Of a DNA stretch of 7,198 nucleotides, positions 1 to 6,107 are shown in pieces. The DNA comes from Paludibacter sp. GTDB taxonomy: Bacteria > Bacteroidota > Bacteroidia > Bacteroidales > Paludibacteraceae. Within the stretch, counting starts at the first letter, position 1; each line of letters opens with the position of its first letter. The notes beneath the pieces are model-generated. The model searched no databases. It was not told where the DNA came from and saw only the letters and a program-made list of their open reading frames with translations. The stretch lies in contig JAQWCZ010000102.1 in the NCBI GenBank assembly GCA_028705705.1, forward strand, positions 1 through 7,198. The letters run 5' to 3'. The translations under genes and the position numbers were made by a program.

Positions 1-774
1 TTTATTAATATCTTCCAGCCTTTTGGATCTAGAAACTGGTATCCGAATATCTCTGATTTCAACTATTTCTTCTTTTCCAGTATAATTATCCTGACCGGTA
101 TGCTTGTTGTTGTTATAAGTCGCTTGTTTCTTGGACTATACACGAGGAAAAATGAAATCAACTACCTGCAATACACGGTATGGGTATTTGCTGAAATCAT
201 TGCCATGTCGATGTTTTATGCTCTTTTTTCCAAGTATGTACCGAAAGGGGGAGAGGATAGAGACTTTTTCATCCTGTTAAAGAATTCAACTATCAATACA
301 AGTTTGGTGTTATTAATACCTTACGCCATGTCTTTTTTGTATTTCTCGTGGAAAGAAAAAAACAGGTTATTGAATGAAAGAATTGTAAATCCCGTACAAC
401 CAGATGTACCTAAAAAAGGCCTGATTGGTTTTACCGACGAAAAAGGAGAATTGAAAATCTCGATCATGCTGGATAATTTAATCTACATTGACTCTGCGGA
501 CAATTATGCCACCATTCATTATATCAACAAAGAAAAAATCGCTAACTTTTTGATCAGGAACTCATTGAAGTGGATGGAAGAAAACCTAACGAAAGGAACT
601 CCTTTGGTGCGCTGTCACCGTTCCTACATTATTAACTTAGATAAAGTAAAGGTACTCAGAAAAACTAAAGCAGGCATTTTTCTGGAACTTGATGCACCAA
701 ACGCACCCGACATTCCAGTATCTAAAACATATTACGACAAAGTGATGGAGAAGTTTTCGCAATACTCGATATAA
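1..774 (+). CDS. Membrane-anchored LytTR-family transcriptional regulator, 5' end missing
   Basis: The reading frame is open from base 1, so the gene starts upstream; the first ATG inside the window (100) lies in the middle of a membrane region and is unlikely to be the start. About 257 residues are visible. The visible N-terminus contains 'FQPFG', followed by hydrophobic segments at roughly window residues 25-45, 53-73 and 97-115, which I read as membrane helices. A charged linker (WKEKNRLLNER) leads to a LytTR DNA-binding domain over about the last 105 residues, recognisable by 'LIYIDSADNYATIHY', 'RCHRSYIINLDKV' and the final 'IPVSKTYYDKV'. LytTR domains bind direct-repeat DNA sites; here the domain would sit on the cytoplasmic side of a membrane anchor, with no receiver domain. 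No partner kinase is seen. The LytTR assignment is firm; the signal and targets are unknown. Confidence 0.88.
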   Translation, partial: FINIFQPFGSRNWYPNISDFNYFFFSSIIILTGMLVVVISRLFLGLYTRKNEINYLQYTVWVFAEIIAMSMFYALFSKYVPKGGEDRDFFILLKNSTINTSLVLLIPYAMSFLYFSWKEKNRLLNERIVNPVQPDVPKKGLIGFTDEKGELKISIMLDNLIYIDSADNYATIHYINKEKIANFLIRNSLKWMEENLTKGTPLVRCHRSYIINLDKVKVLRKTKAGIFLELDAPNAPDIPVSKTYYDKVMEKFSQYSI

Positions 775-776
775 TC

Positions 777-861
777 AGTGGTCAGTTGATAGTGGTTAGT
801 GGTTAATTACACATTTAACTATTCAAACTCAACGAGAACTAACCACTATCAACTAACCACT
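777..861. repeat. Long inverted repeat made of degenerate heptamers
   Basis: Two 24-bp arms (777-800 and 838-861) are reverse complements with a single mismatch (position 783), separated by a 37-base loop. Each arm is built of 7-mers: GTGGTCA, GTTGATA, GTGGTTA, GTGGTTA on the left (778-805) and TAACCAC, TATCAAC, TAACCAC on the right (840-860), the last followed by an 8-base variant. It fills most of the gap between the LytTR gene and the patatin gene. Transcribed, it would form a strong hairpin just after the LytTR stop codon and 15 bases before the patatin ATG. It has no U-tract, so it is not a standard intrinsic terminator. It may be a dispersed intergenic repeat; that is inference. Confidence 0.85.
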
Positions 862-876
862 AACCCACTAAAAAAC

Positions 877-1635
877 ATGGCTTACAAAATCGGTTTGGCA
901 TTAAGCGGCGGAGGTATTCGGGGAATATCACATGCTGGTGTTCTGATGGCAATGGAAGAATTAAACATCAAACCAGAGATCATTTCCGGGGTGAGCGCAG
1001 GTTCCATAATAGGAGCTTTATATGCTGATGGGTATAAACCCTTGGAAATAGCACAAATGTTCGAAGACATCAGTTTTAAAAAAATGACTAAGCTGGATGT
1101 ACCAGCCGGTGGATTCTTCAGCATAGCACCTTTTGCCCGGTTTCTCGGAAAAAGATTGAAAGCAAAAAATTTCGAGGACTTACAAATCCCATTAAAAATT
1201 GTCGCATCCAATTTCGACACAGGTGTTCCGGAAACATTTTCAGAAGGTAATTTATTGAAACCAGTCATAGCATCGTGTAGTATCCCTGTGCTTTTCGTAC
1301 CTCAAAAAATCAAAAACAATTACTATGTAGATGGTGGACTACTAAAGAACTTTCCTGTTTCAACCATTCGGGAAGACTGCGATCTGGTTATCGGTGTCAA
1401 CGTCGGTCCACTCGTTGCCAAGAAATACAAAGTCAACATCATGGATGTGGCTTTTCGAACCTACCACTTCATGTTCAGGGCAAACACACTTGCCGACAAA
1501 GCATTATGCGACATCCTCATCGAACCCGAAAATATCTACGACTTTGATCTGTTTGAAACCGACAAGGTGATGGAAATCTTCGATCTGGGATATCAGAAGG
1601 CAATGGAAGTCTTAAAAGCGAAAGGATTTCACTGA
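877..1635 (+). CDS. Patatin-like phospholipase (RssA-like), 252 aa
   Basis: This is a small single-domain serine acyl hydrolase of the patatin family, which cleaves acyl esters of lipids with a Ser-Asp dyad. The oxyanion-hole motif GGGIRG is at residues 11-16, the nucleophile elbow GVSAG at 38-42 (Ser40), the ASCSIPVLFVP segment near 132-142, and the catalytic Asp152 in the DGG motif. All catalytic elements are present and the length is normal for the compact bacterial form (YchK/RssA type). I place the start at ATG 877 because 'MAYKIGLALSGGG' is the usual N-terminus of the family. An in-frame GTG at 799 would add 26 residues encoded by the inverted repeat. No signal peptide or membrane segment is seen, so it is probably cytoplasmic. 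The stop codon (1633-1635) lies inside the first half-site of the next promoter's direct repeat. The physiological substrate cannot be told from sequence. Confidence 0.92.
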   Translation: MAYKIGLALSGGGIRGISHAGVLMAMEELNIKPEIISGVSAGSIIGALYADGYKPLEIAQMFEDISFKKMTKLDVPAGGFFSIAPFARFLGKRLKAKNFEDLQIPLKIVASNFDTGVPETFSEGNLLKPVIASCSIPVLFVPQKIKNNYYVDGGLLKNFPVSTIREDCDLVIGVNVGPLVAKKYKVNIMDVAFRTYHFMFRANTLADKALCDILIEPENIYDFDLFETDKVMEIFDLGYQKAMEVLKAKGFH

Positions 1636-1659
1636 AAAAATCAGCGCTTATACTGATAT
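1630..1659 (+). promoter_or_regulatory. Direct-repeat operator upstream of the LytTR/LRR operon
   Basis: CACTGAAAA (1630-1638) and TACTGATAT (1651-1659) are 9-bp direct repeats starting exactly 21 bp apart (12-bp spacer, two helical turns). They end two bases before the -33 TTTG, about -67 to -38 from the predicted start site, a usual place for an activator. The same arrangement recurs at 4719-4748 in front of the PqqD operon. The geometry matches known LytTR-domain sites such as those of AgrA and ComE. The binding protein is inferred, most simply the product of the gene at 1716. Confidence 0.6.
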
Positions 1660-1661
1660 AA

Positions 1662-1693
1662 TTTGTGTTGTAACGTGATGAAGGTTATATTTG
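1662..1693 (+). promoter_or_regulatory. Bacteroidota-type promoter for the LytTR/LRR operon
   Basis: TTTG at 1662-1665 and TATATTTG at 1686-1693 are separated by 20 bp, matching the -33 TTTG / -7 TAnnTTTG consensus of the Bacteroidota primary sigma factor. The predicted transcript start near 1697 gives a 5' leader of about 19 bases before ATG 1716. The -7 element is followed by CATCAAAC, identical to the sequence after the second promoter in this window. Confidence 0.75.
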
Positions 1694-1715
1694 CATCAAA
1701 CTTTTTACGCTTTCC

Positions 1716-2618
1716 ATGCAGGACACAAAAAAGAAATCAATCAGTTTTACTTTCATCGAATCAGCCATTTTTGTCCTGATATGGCTGATGATTTTCTTTA
1801 TACCAATAGGAGTCAACCAGACTGAAGGTATATTGCTTTGGGATCAGATAATGGAATCCTGGATCAAAATCGCTTCCTTCTTATTCGTATTCATACTCAA
1901 CATTTATGTTTTAATCCCCCTCTATCTTAAAAAGAAGCAATACGAAAGATACATTTTATTGATTCTGGCAATTACTCCCCTGATAATCTGTTTCAGTATC
2001 CGGGTCGAAAACAACTACACAACCCGGTCGGTAACCGGTATGCCTCCCATGGAACTCGGTCCCGGCATGCCCCCTATGGAGCTGTCGAAAAAAATGCCTC
2101 CACCTGCCGGATTCAGGTTGCAAAACCAATCAGCAGCAAGAACTCCTGAAATGCAGTTTTTGCAAAGCCTCGTCATTGCTTTACTGGTAATTGGAACAGG
2201 TACAGCTTACAAAGTTATCCTTTTCTGGATGGAAGAAGAAAAACAGAAAAAAGAGCTACAGGTACAGGTACAGCATGACAATCAACACGTCGACGAATAC
2301 ATCTATGTGAAATCCGATTTAAAGATGGTAAAAGTACTTATTTCGGATATCTTATATATTGAAAGTGCTAATGAGTACATTAAAATATACCAGAATAATG
2401 GGGAAAGCATCACTACTTTCATGCGATTAAAAAACATCGAGACCAAACTGCCGGCTGACAGGTTTATGCGGGTGCAGCGATCCTTTATTGTCAACCTCGA
2501 TAAAATTCAGGCTGTAGAGAAAAACAGGATATTCATTGAGCAAAAGAAATTCATTCCAATCGGAGAACAATACAAAGAAAGTTTTCAGCAATATCTCGGC
2601 AGGAACTTTATTAAATAA
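1716..2618 (+). CDS. Membrane LytTR regulator with kinase-like 4-helix membrane domain, 300 aa
   Basis: Hydrophobic segments lie at about residues 14-33, 49-70, 78-95 and 149-171. They resemble the membrane domain of LytS/YehU-type histidine kinases of Bacteroidota, including 'NIYVLIPLYLKKKQYERYILL'. Instead of a kinase, a short charged linker (172-190) leads to a LytTR DNA-binding domain at about 194-296 ('ILYIESANEYIKIY', 'RVQRSFIVNLDKI', 'IPIGEQYKESF'). Positive-inside reasoning puts the N-terminus and LytTR domain in the cytoplasm and residues 96-148 outside the membrane. That outer loop is rich in Met and Pro and carries an exact GMPPMEL repeat (108-114, 117-123) followed by KMPPP. The protein looks like a one-component membrane sensor-regulator. 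It has its own promoter and lies 15 bases before the LRR gene. I infer it acts on the direct repeats at 1630 and 4719; its signal is unknown. Confidence 0.88.
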   Translation: MQDTKKKSISFTFIESAIFVLIWLMIFFIPIGVNQTEGILLWDQIMESWIKIASFLFVFILNIYVLIPLYLKKKQYERYILLILAITPLIICFSIRVENNYTTRSVTGMPPMELGPGMPPMELSKKMPPPAGFRLQNQSAARTPEMQFLQSLVIALLVIGTGTAYKVILFWMEEEKQKKELQVQVQHDNQHVDEYIYVKSDLKMVKVLISDILYIESANEYIKIYQNNGESITTFMRLKNIETKLPADRFMRVQRSFIVNLDKIQAVEKNRIFIEQKKFIPIGEQYKESFQQYLGRNFIK

Positions 2619-2633
2619 GCATATCAGCAAAAA

Positions 2634-4709
2634 ATGAAAAAATCACTCTTATTGTCGTTTTGCGTATTCTCTTTCCTTATATTACAAGCTCAAATTTCCA
2701 AATCGGTGTATGTAACAACCGCCGGAACTCTTTCTGCTTATTTGAATGAAAGTGACCGGACTAATCTCATTAATCTGTCGGTTGCAGGCAATATTGACGC
2801 CAGAGACATCGCCTTCATCCGCGATCAGGTAAAGAAAGTATCCTCACTGAATTTTACCGATGCCGCTATAAATTCATATAGTGGAACTGACGGAACCAAC
2901 ACCGGCACACAGATAAACTATCCGGCAAATGAGTTTCCGGCTTACGCCTTTTACAATCCTGCAATACTTTCATACAAACCATCGCTGACAATGGTTACGC
3001 TTCCCCCAACTATCACATCGATTGGTGAACTTGCATTTTACTATTGCTGGAATCTGACTTCTATGAATATTCCGGCTAAAGTGAAATCAATTGGTGAGTA
3101 TGCTTTTTACGGATGTTATGCATTAAATTCATTTTCAGTAAACAGCTCAAACACCAGGTACAGCAGCTCAAACGGTGTTTTATTCAACAAAATACAAGAC
3201 ACGCTGTTCGTATGCCCAAATGCTAAAACCGGAAGTTACATCATACCGGCCACGGTAAAACATATTGCCAATTCAGCTTTCGAGAACTGCTATAATCTTA
3301 CAACTGTAACATTACCAACTTCATTAATTTCAACAGGCACATACGCATTTGCCTTCTGTTCGGGCATTTCTGGGAACCTCACAATCTCAAACGGAGTTAC
3401 ATCATTGGGTGATGGCAGTTTTTACGGTTGTTACAACTTAACCGGTACCGTAACCATACCGGCCAGCCTGACAAACCTTGGCATGTATTGCTTTTTAGAA
3501 TGTAACAACCTGAAATCCTTTGCCGTTAATGCTGCAAACCCCGATTATACAGCCTCCAATGATGTCCTGTACAGCAAAAATATTGATACTTTGTTTATTT
3601 GTCCGGGCGGTAAAACAGGCACATTTACCATCCCTAACTCCGTTAAGTTGATTGGTAGTCACGCTTTTTATAAATGTTCCAAACTAACCGGCACCATCAC
3701 CATTCCACAGTTAACCGATTATATTGGATATTATGCATTTTACGGTTGCAGTCAGATCGGGGCTTACGCCGCGAATGCACTCAACCCTTATTTTACGGCT
3801 GAAAATGGTATTTTATATTCGAAATCAAAGGACAGAATCATCATTTGTCCCACTGCTAAAACCGGGAACATCACCTTACCCGGGAATACGGTTAGTATCG
3901 ACCCGGGAGCCTTCAACAATTGCACAGGCATTACAGGCAACATTCATTTTCCTGCTTCCCTGAACTATCTTGGTGAATATGCCTTTTATAATTGCACTGC
4001 CATCAGTGGATTCACCGTCGACGACTCCAATCAGTATTTCAGTGCCGCAGAAGGCGTTTTATTCAGCAAAAATCAGGAACGACTTTATTTATGCCCCTTA
4101 AGCAAAACGGGAGCATATTCCATTCCTGCTGCTGTAAAATACATTGAGTATTCAGCATTTGACGGTTGCAACAAACTAACAGAGATAAATCTAACACAAA
4201 ATATTCAAAAAATTGGAGCCTATGCTTTTGAATACTGTACAGGACTCACCAGTTTAACAATACCGCAAAGCACAGATTCAATAGGAGCTGGCGCTTTTTA
4301 CGCTTGTTCAAACTTAACCAATATAGGAGTTGCTAAAACGCTTCCACCTGTTGTTGATTATTACACCTTAGATTTAATCAACAAAACAAGTTGTACGTTA
4401 ACGGTACCAACAGCTTCCAGTACTTTATACGCTAATGCACCCTACTGGGGAGAATTTCTTAACATCACAGAAGTAAACTTCAACACTTCGACAAACACTG
4501 CCTCCCAACAATCCTATAGATGCTTTAAAACCCGCGATGGATTATCCATCAGAAACCTGACTCCGGGCGATTGGGTTGAAATTTACAGTTTGCATGGTTT
4601 ATCAATCACCAAACAAAAAGCAAGTGCTGAAGCAATGAACATTTATCTTCCTGTCAGGGGAATCTTCGTGGTAAAAATCGGGGAGTTTACTGAAAAAATT
4701 ATACTTTGA
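2634..4709 (+). CDS. Secreted BspA-like leucine-rich-repeat protein with probable T9SS tail, 691 aa
   Basis: A signal peptide covers residues 1-19 (MKKSLLLSFC..., likely cleavage at LQA|Q). Residues 25-110 form the N-terminal region typical of Bacteroidales BspA-like proteins ('LINLSVAGNIDARDIAFIRD', 'YPANEFPAYAF'). Residues about 120-565 are LRR_5-type repeats of about 23 residues, each with the pattern (x)IGxxAFxxCxxL...IP. Four copies of a different insert, NxxYxxxxGVLyxKxxDxLxxCPxxKTG, begin at residues 173, 302, 384 and 466. The last 60 residues ('WVEIYSLHGLSI', 'IYLPVRGIFVVKIG', 'KIIL') resemble a type IX secretion type A C-terminal sorting domain, which would send the protein to the outer surface. 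BspA-type proteins bind host or matrix proteins or polymers in some species; no ligand can be named here. It is probably co-transcribed with the regulator upstream. No lipobox and no enzymatic domain are seen. Confidence 0.88.
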   Translation: MKKSLLLSFCVFSFLILQAQISKSVYVTTAGTLSAYLNESDRTNLINLSVAGNIDARDIAFIRDQVKKVSSLNFTDAAINSYSGTDGTNTGTQINYPANEFPAYAFYNPAILSYKPSLTMVTLPPTITSIGELAFYYCWNLTSMNIPAKVKSIGEYAFYGCYALNSFSVNSSNTRYSSSNGVLFNKIQDTLFVCPNAKTGSYIIPATVKHIANSAFENCYNLTTVTLPTSLISTGTYAFAFCSGISGNLTISNGVTSLGDGSFYGCYNLTGTVTIPASLTNLGMYCFLECNNLKSFAVNAANPDYTASNDVLYSKNIDTLFICPGGKTGTFTIPNSVKLIGSHAFYKCSKLTGTITIPQLTDYIGYYAFYGCSQIGAYAANALNPYFTAENGILYSKSKDRIIICPTAKTGNITLPGNTVSIDPGAFNNCTGITGNIHFPASLNYLGEYAFYNCTAISGFTVDDSNQYFSAAEGVLFSKNQERLYLCPLSKTGAYSIPAAVKYIEYSAFDGCNKLTEINLTQNIQKIGAYAFEYCTGLTSLTIPQSTDSIGAGAFYACSNLTNIGVAKTLPPVVDYYTLDLINKTSCTLTVPTASSTLYANAPYWGEFLNITEVNFNTSTNTASQQSYRCFKTRDGLSIRNLTPGDWVEIYSLHGLSITKQKASAEAMNIYLPVRGIFVVKIGEFTEKIIL
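3150..4274 (+). repeat. Tandem modules within the LRR gene (129, 82 and 82-codon spacing)
   Basis: The CPxxKTG-containing insert recurs with starts at codons 173, 302, 384 and 466, so spacings are 129, 82 and 82 residues. The first interval is 47 residues longer, which equals two additional LRR units of about 23.5. Copies are diverged in sequence (for example CPNAKTG, CPGGKTG, CPTAKTG, CPLSKTG), indicating old duplication rather than recent expansion. Confidence 0.75.
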
Positions 4710-4718
4710 ATTTAATTT

Positions 4719-4748
4719 CACTGAAAATTGTCCGCTTTGCACTGAAAA
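4719..4748 (+). promoter_or_regulatory. Direct-repeat operator upstream of the PqqD/ATP-grasp/decarboxylase operon
   Basis: CACTGAAAA occurs twice, at 4719-4727 and 4740-4748, with a 12-bp spacer (21 bp start to start), and ends two bases before the -33 TTTG. Placement and sequence match the site at 1630-1659 exactly in register. A further TACTGAAAA lies at 4688-4696 inside the end of the LRR gene, 31 bp upstream of the first copy. Binding by a LytTR regulator is inferred from geometry and from the shared site at the regulator's own promoter. Confidence 0.65.
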
Positions 4749-4769
4749 AATTTGGAAGCATTTTTCAGT
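4741..4769. repeat. 9-bp inverted repeat across the -33 box
   Basis: ACTGAAAAA (4741-4749) and TTTTTCAGT (4761-4769) are perfect reverse complements around an 11-base centre that contains the -33 TTTG (4751-4754). The left arm is part of the second direct-repeat half-site. It could be a dyad operator that blocks the promoter, or a chance product of the reversed half-site. It precedes the predicted transcript start, so it would not act as an RNA hairpin of this operon. It could weakly act on read-through RNA from the LRR gene. Confidence 0.5.
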
Positions 4770-4782
4770 AGTTTTACATTTG
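4751..4782 (+). promoter_or_regulatory. Bacteroidota-type promoter for the PqqD operon
   Basis: TTTG (4751-4754), a 20-bp spacer and TACATTTG (4775-4782) fit the -33/-7 consensus. The predicted start near 4786 leaves a leader of about 20 bases before ATG 4806. The element is followed by CATCAAAC, as in the promoter at 1662-1693. Its presence also shows that the in-frame TTG at 4752 cannot be the start of the PqqD gene, since that codon is inside the promoter. Confidence 0.78.
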
Positions 4783-4805
4783 CATCAAACAAAACTAACA
4801 CCGTT

Positions 4806-5045
4806 ATGAGAATACGTAAGAACATAGCCGTAAGCGACGAGGGATTTCTGTTTAATCCTGCGACCGGAGATTCATTTTCAACAAATGGAATCGGTTCGGA
4901 AATCATCAGCTTATTGAAACAGGATAAGTCAACGTCCGAAATTATTGAAGAAATCAGTAAAAATTACGATGTTGACCGTTTGTTGCTTGAACGTGACCTC
5001 GATGAGTTTACAGGTTTATTAAAAGATTACAGCATCCTCGAATAA
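4806..5045 (+). CDS. PqqD-like protein (RiPP recognition element fold), 79 aa
   Basis: The sequence follows the PqqD family (PF05402) pattern: a short beta region ending in 'FLFNPATGDSFSTNGIGSEIISLL' (residues 14-37), then 'KSTSEIIEEISKNYDVDRLLLERDLDEFTGLLKDY' in which helices two and three of the winged-helix-like fold are expected. PqqD-type domains bind leader peptides and deliver them to modifying enzymes in RiPP pathways; some related proteins serve other pathways. The length (79 residues) is typical of a free-standing PqqD. I chose ATG 4806, just after the promoter. The stop is 6 bases before the ATP-grasp ATG, so the two are surely co-transcribed. No radical SAM partner is in view, which sets this apart from PQQ synthesis. 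The family call is good; the partner peptide is inferred to be the N-terminus of the decarboxylase or a peptide encoded beyond the window. Confidence 0.82.
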   Translation: MRIRKNIAVSDEGFLFNPATGDSFSTNGIGSEIISLLKQDKSTSEIIEEISKNYDVDRLLLERDLDEFTGLLKDYSILE

Positions 5046-5051
5046 CCGAAC

Positions 5052-6095
5052 ATGAAAAAACAAATCGTCATAGCCGTTACTGCATTAAATGCCATCGACA
5101 GTCCGGGACCAGGAGTTGCCGTGATTCGCGCCATCCGGGACTGTAAGGATTTCGATGTTAAAATCATCGGACTTTCCTATGAAGCGTTAGAGCCCGGATT
5201 GTACATGCACGATCTGGTCGACAGAACCTATCAGATTCCTTATCCTTCGGGAGGTACCGATAGTTTGTATGCCAGGCTGATGTACATCCATGAACAGGAA
5301 AAACTGGATTTGATTATTCCAAATTTCGATGCTGAGCTCTATAATTTCATTAAGCTGAGAGATAAGTTAAAAGAACTTGGCATACGCACTTTCCTGCCCG
5401 AATTAAATCAGTTTGAGGCCAGGGATAAAATGAAATTATTCGAATTCGGTCAGAAACATGGATTTCTGGTGCCTGAAGATAAGATATTACATGAGCTTCG
5501 CGAGTTAAAGAAAATGGAGGATGATTTGGAGTATCCTATCGTTGTAAAAGGTAAATTTTATGATGCTGTAATTGCCCGCAGTTACGATCAGGCCGAAAAA
5601 GCATTTCTTAAAATCATGGCTAAATGGGGATTACCCATTATCATGCAGGAATTTGTAAAAGGTACAGAGATTAATATTGCGGCATTGGGTGATGGCGAAG
5701 GCAATGCCATCAGCATCATCCCCATGCGGAAACTCTATATCACCGACAAAGGAAAAGCATGGGCAGGTATTACTTTAGAAGATGATAAATTGGTGGAACT
5801 TGCCCGCAAATTCATCGAAACAACCAAGTGGCGGGGCGGTTGCGAACTGGAAGTAATGCTCACCGACGACGGCAAACCATACATCATGGAAGTAAATCCG
5901 AGATTCCCGGCCTGGATTTACCTTACTGCCGGAGCAGGACAAAACCAGCCGGCCAGTTTGGTTAAGATGGCGATGGGTGAGAAAGTTGAACCGTTTAAAA
6001 CGTATGAGGTCGGGAAAATTTTCATTCGCTATGCCTGGGATTTGATTACTGACATCAAGGAATTTCAACTGATTTCCGGAAACGGAGAACTCTAA
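5052..6095 (+). CDS. ATP-grasp ligase (CarB-like), 347 aa
   Basis: The protein has the order of an ATP-grasp enzyme. An N-terminal Rossmann-like pre-ATP-grasp part (1-110) contains 'SPGPGVAVIRAIRD' and 'IIPNFDAELYNF'. The ATP-binding lysine region is 'YPIVVKGKFYDA' (Lys166, Lys168), followed by 'MQEFVKGTEINIAALGDG'. The metal-binding region has Glu265/Glu267 in CELEV and Glu280/Asn282 in 'EVNPRF'. Such enzymes join a carboxylate, via an acyl phosphate, to an amine or other nucleophile. All nucleotide and metal residues appear present, so it should be active. It lies 6 bases after the PqqD gene and 12 bases before the decarboxylase gene. It has no membrane segment or added domain. It is not a complete carbamoyl-phosphate synthase and stands alone. 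In butirosin synthesis an ATP-grasp ligase (BtrJ) loads glutamate onto a carrier before a PLP decarboxylase (BtrK) acts; a similar division of work is possible here but is inference. Substrates are unknown. Confidence 0.86.
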   Translation: MKKQIVIAVTALNAIDSPGPGVAVIRAIRDCKDFDVKIIGLSYEALEPGLYMHDLVDRTYQIPYPSGGTDSLYARLMYIHEQEKLDLIIPNFDAELYNFIKLRDKLKELGIRTFLPELNQFEARDKMKLFEFGQKHGFLVPEDKILHELRELKKMEDDLEYPIVVKGKFYDAVIARSYDQAEKAFLKIMAKWGLPIIMQEFVKGTEINIAALGDGEGNAISIIPMRKLYITDKGKAWAGITLEDDKLVELARKFIETTKWRGGCELEVMLTDDGKPYIMEVNPRFPAWIYLTAGAGQNQPASLVKMAMGEKVEPFKTYEVGKIFIRYAWDLITDIKEFQLISGNGEL

Positions 6096-6107
6096 ATTAA
6101 CAACATC

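Noticed and set aside
777..861. CRISPR array or intrinsic terminator at the heptamer repeats
   Set aside because: There are no spacer-repeat units of CRISPR size, no cas genes, and no U-tract after the hairpin.
799..876. N-terminal extension of the patatin gene from GTG 799
   Set aside because: The 26 added residues are encoded by the heptamer inverted repeat and are Asn/Thr-rich, while ATG 877 gives the standard family N-terminus.
882..1268. 128-codon open frame on the minus strand
   Set aside because: It lies wholly inside the patatin gene on the opposite strand, with no recognisable domain or promoter.
2303..2630. Two minus-strand open frames opposite the LytTR domain
   Set aside because: They mirror a conserved domain and show no features of their own.
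3724..3963. 79-codon + strand frame inside the LRR gene
   Set aside because: It is an out-of-frame shadow of the repeat region, and the main frame is clearly coding throughout.
4752..4805. N-terminal extension of the PqqD gene from TTG 4752
   Set aside because: The codon is inside the -33 promoter element and the added residues do not resemble PqqD; ATG 4806 follows the promoter directly.
5052..6095. Carbamoyl-phosphate synthase large subunit
   Set aside because: At 347 residues it is a third of CarB length, with one ATP-grasp unit and no carA or pyrimidine genes nearby.
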